A DNA stretch of 5,650 bases. Origin: Nitrospiria bacterium (GTDB lineage Bacteria > Nitrospirota > Nitrospiria > JACQBZ01). Shown one piece after another: positions 4,554-5,650 of the stretch. Within the stretch, counting starts at the first letter, position 1, and each line of letters starts with the position of its first letter. The notes below the pieces were generated by a model. That model saw only the letters and a program-made list of their open reading frames with translations, did not search any database and was not told where the DNA came from. Position numbers and translations under genes: made by a program. The stretch is taken from NCBI GenBank assembly GCA_919901335.1, contig CAKKOZ010000107.1:1627-7276 (forward strand), in the 5' to 3' direction.

Positions 4554-5511
4554 GACCGATCGAATTATTGAGCACGCCCGTGCGTTGGGTTTCGATGCCG
4601 TTGGAATCGCCTCGGCCGCCGGCCTTGGGCAGGACGACCGTGCACTGACGCGATGGCTGGCCGAAGGCCGGCACGGCGGGATGGCCTACATGGCCCGCGA
4701 ACCGCATCGTCGGTCGAGGCCGCAAGAGGTCCTTCCCGGCGCAAAGAGTGTGGTTGTATTAGCGATGAATTATGCGCCGGCCGATCCCGAGAGAGGCGCG
4801 GCGCGCCGTGCTCCTACACCGAAGACGATGGGCCGCATCTCCCGTTATGCCTGGGGCAAGGACTACCATGCCGTCATTGAAAATCGTCTCTCGCAACTGG
4901 AGGCCTTTATCCGGGATGCGGCCGGGGCGGGGACAGGCTGCCGGAGTTATGTGGATCACGGGCCGATTCTGGAGAAGGCCTTCGCGCGGAATGCCGGGAT
5001 CGGTTTTATCGGGAAGAACACATTGCTCATCACGGAAGAGTTCGGTTCGTGGGTTTTCTTATCTGTCATCCTGACGACGCTGGAGCTTCCGCCCGGCCCG
5101 GCTCAAACCTCTCAATGCGGGAGCTGCCGACTCTGTCTTGATGCCTGTCCGACCGGTGCACTCATCGCGCCGTATCAACTCGACGCGACCCGCTGTATTT
5201 CGTATCTCACTGTTGAGAACAAGGGAGGGATTCCGGATGATTTTAAATCCAAGCTGAATGGCTGGGTCTTCGGCTGTGATATCTGTCAAGAGGTCTGTCC
5301 TTATAATGCTCATCCGAAACCGACCCGGGTCAAAGAATTCCATTCCGATCACGGCGCCGGATCCCGGCTGGATCTGGAACGGGTGATGGCGCTCGACTCG
5401 GATGAAGCGTTTCGTGCGGCGTTCCGTGACACGCCGCTTCTCCGGCCCAAGCGCGCGGGCCTGCAGAGAAACGCAAAAGCCCTATTGGAAAATCGGAAAG
5501 AATTTCCATAA
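4531..5511 (+). CDS. queG: Epoxyqueuosine reductase (cobalamin and [4Fe-4S] enzyme)
   Basis: Reduces epoxyqueuosine to queuosine at the wobble base of GUN-anticodon tRNAs (Tyr, His, Asn, Asp), the last step of Q synthesis. The N-terminal half is the cobalamin-binding domain with VDHGPILEK (141-149), where Asp142 matches the catalytic Asp of QueG, and GIGFIGKNTLLI (156-167). Two ferredoxin-like clusters follow: Cys196-x2-Cys199-x2-Cys202-x3-Cys206-Pro, and Cys249-x2-Cys252-x3-Cys256-Pro; Cys222 in RCISYLT may also be a ligand. The C-terminus ends with a short helical segment LLRPKRAGLQRNAKALLENR, so at 326 aa it is a compact version. The ATG at 4531 overlaps the PHP stop as ATGA. An alternative TTG at 4552 would give MTDRIIEHARALGFDAVGIA, closer to a typical QueG N-terminus. 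No other queuosine gene lies in the window. Confidence 0.95.
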   Translation: MRTAPPSLTDRIIEHARALGFDAVGIASAAGLGQDDRALTRWLAEGRHGGMAYMAREPHRRSRPQEVLPGAKSVVVLAMNYAPADPERGAARRAPTPKTMGRISRYAWGKDYHAVIENRLSQLEAFIRDAAGAGTGCRSYVDHGPILEKAFARNAGIGFIGKNTLLITEEFGSWVFLSVILTTLELPPGPAQTSQCGSCRLCLDACPTGALIAPYQLDATRCISYLTVENKGGIPDDFKSKLNGWVFGCDICQEVCPYNAHPKPTRVKEFHSDHGAGSRLDLERVMALDSDEAFRAAFRDTPLLRPKRAGLQRNAKALLENRKEFP

Positions 5512-5602
5512 CCCAACAAGAAGTTTCCGATATCTTGGACGAGATCGGCACGCTCTGCGGAAGGGGAAGGGCTGGAGGGCGGGTAAATGACCCGGACCGT
5601 TT

Positions 5603-5650
5603 TTACCTCGTGGAACGAGTGGCTTCCTGCTTGGCCTTCTTCGCGGCTCT
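5603..5650 (-). CDS. Possible C-terminal end of a convergent gene, cut by the window edge
   Basis: On the minus strand the frame is open from the right edge to TAA at 5603-5605 and encodes the last 15 residues RAAKKAKQEATRSTR, a lysine- and alanine-rich tail of a kind often seen at protein ends, with mostly GC-ending codons. If real, it converges on queG. A plus-strand alternative overlaps it: ATG 5587, preceded by GGAGG at 5574-5578, opening MTRTVFTSWNEWLP to the edge. Too little is present to choose firmly. The gap 5512-5602 holds only a weak mismatched hairpin (5527-5548, CCGAT..ATCGG) without a T-run. Confidence 0.33.
   Translation of the reverse strand, partial: RAAKKAKQEATRSTR

Overview
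The window reads as ordinary bacterial chromosome with moderately high GC. It is densely packed, has sigma70-like promoters, and contains no transposase, phage gene or CRISPR array. The gene content (lipoprotein M48-TPR protease, APS kinase, cobalamin-type epoxyqueuosine reductase, class II tRNA-Leu without encoded CCA, several tiny zinc ribbons) and the palindromic 'TGTAGGGG..CCCCTACA' type intergenic repeats recall Gram-negative, outer-membrane-bearing environmental lineages such as Nitrospirota, NC10 or Desulfobacterota. That placement is an impression, not a measurement. The lipobox protein and the BepA-like protease do argue for a diderm cell.

Layout, left to right. (1) On the minus strand lie a 134-aa tandem ACT-domain protein (17-421) and, upstream of it, a 53-aa cysteine-pair protein (592-753). 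(2) A divergent regulatory region (754-998) holds one recognisable sigma70 promoter in each direction. (3) On the plus strand two further tiny zinc-ribbon proteins (62 and 51 aa, 999-1187 and 1184-1339) overlap by ATGA. They are followed after 88 bp, with no visible terminator, by a 470-aa outer-membrane-type lipoprotein with an M48 HEIGH metalloprotease domain and C-terminal TPRs (1428-2840). (4) The intergenic stretch 2841-2948 carries two different palindromic hairpins and a promoter for tRNA-Leu(UAA) (2949-3033). (5) A tightly coupled three-gene operon follows, both junctions being ATGA overlaps: cysC (APS kinase), a PHP-family phosphoesterase and queG. (6) The last 139 bp contain no securely identified gene. 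A possible C-terminal end of a convergent minus-strand gene touches the right edge.

How the genes may work together. The cysC-PHP pair is the most suggestive functional link: APS kinase makes PAPS, every use of PAPS releases 3',5'-ADP (PAP), and characterised PHP enzymes of this architecture dephosphorylate 3',5'-bisphosphonucleotides. The third gene, queG, completes queuosine in tRNA anticodons and does not obviously share that pathway. The three mini zinc ribbons around a divergent promoter, two of them probably cotranscribed with an envelope quality-control protease, are the least explained part of the window.
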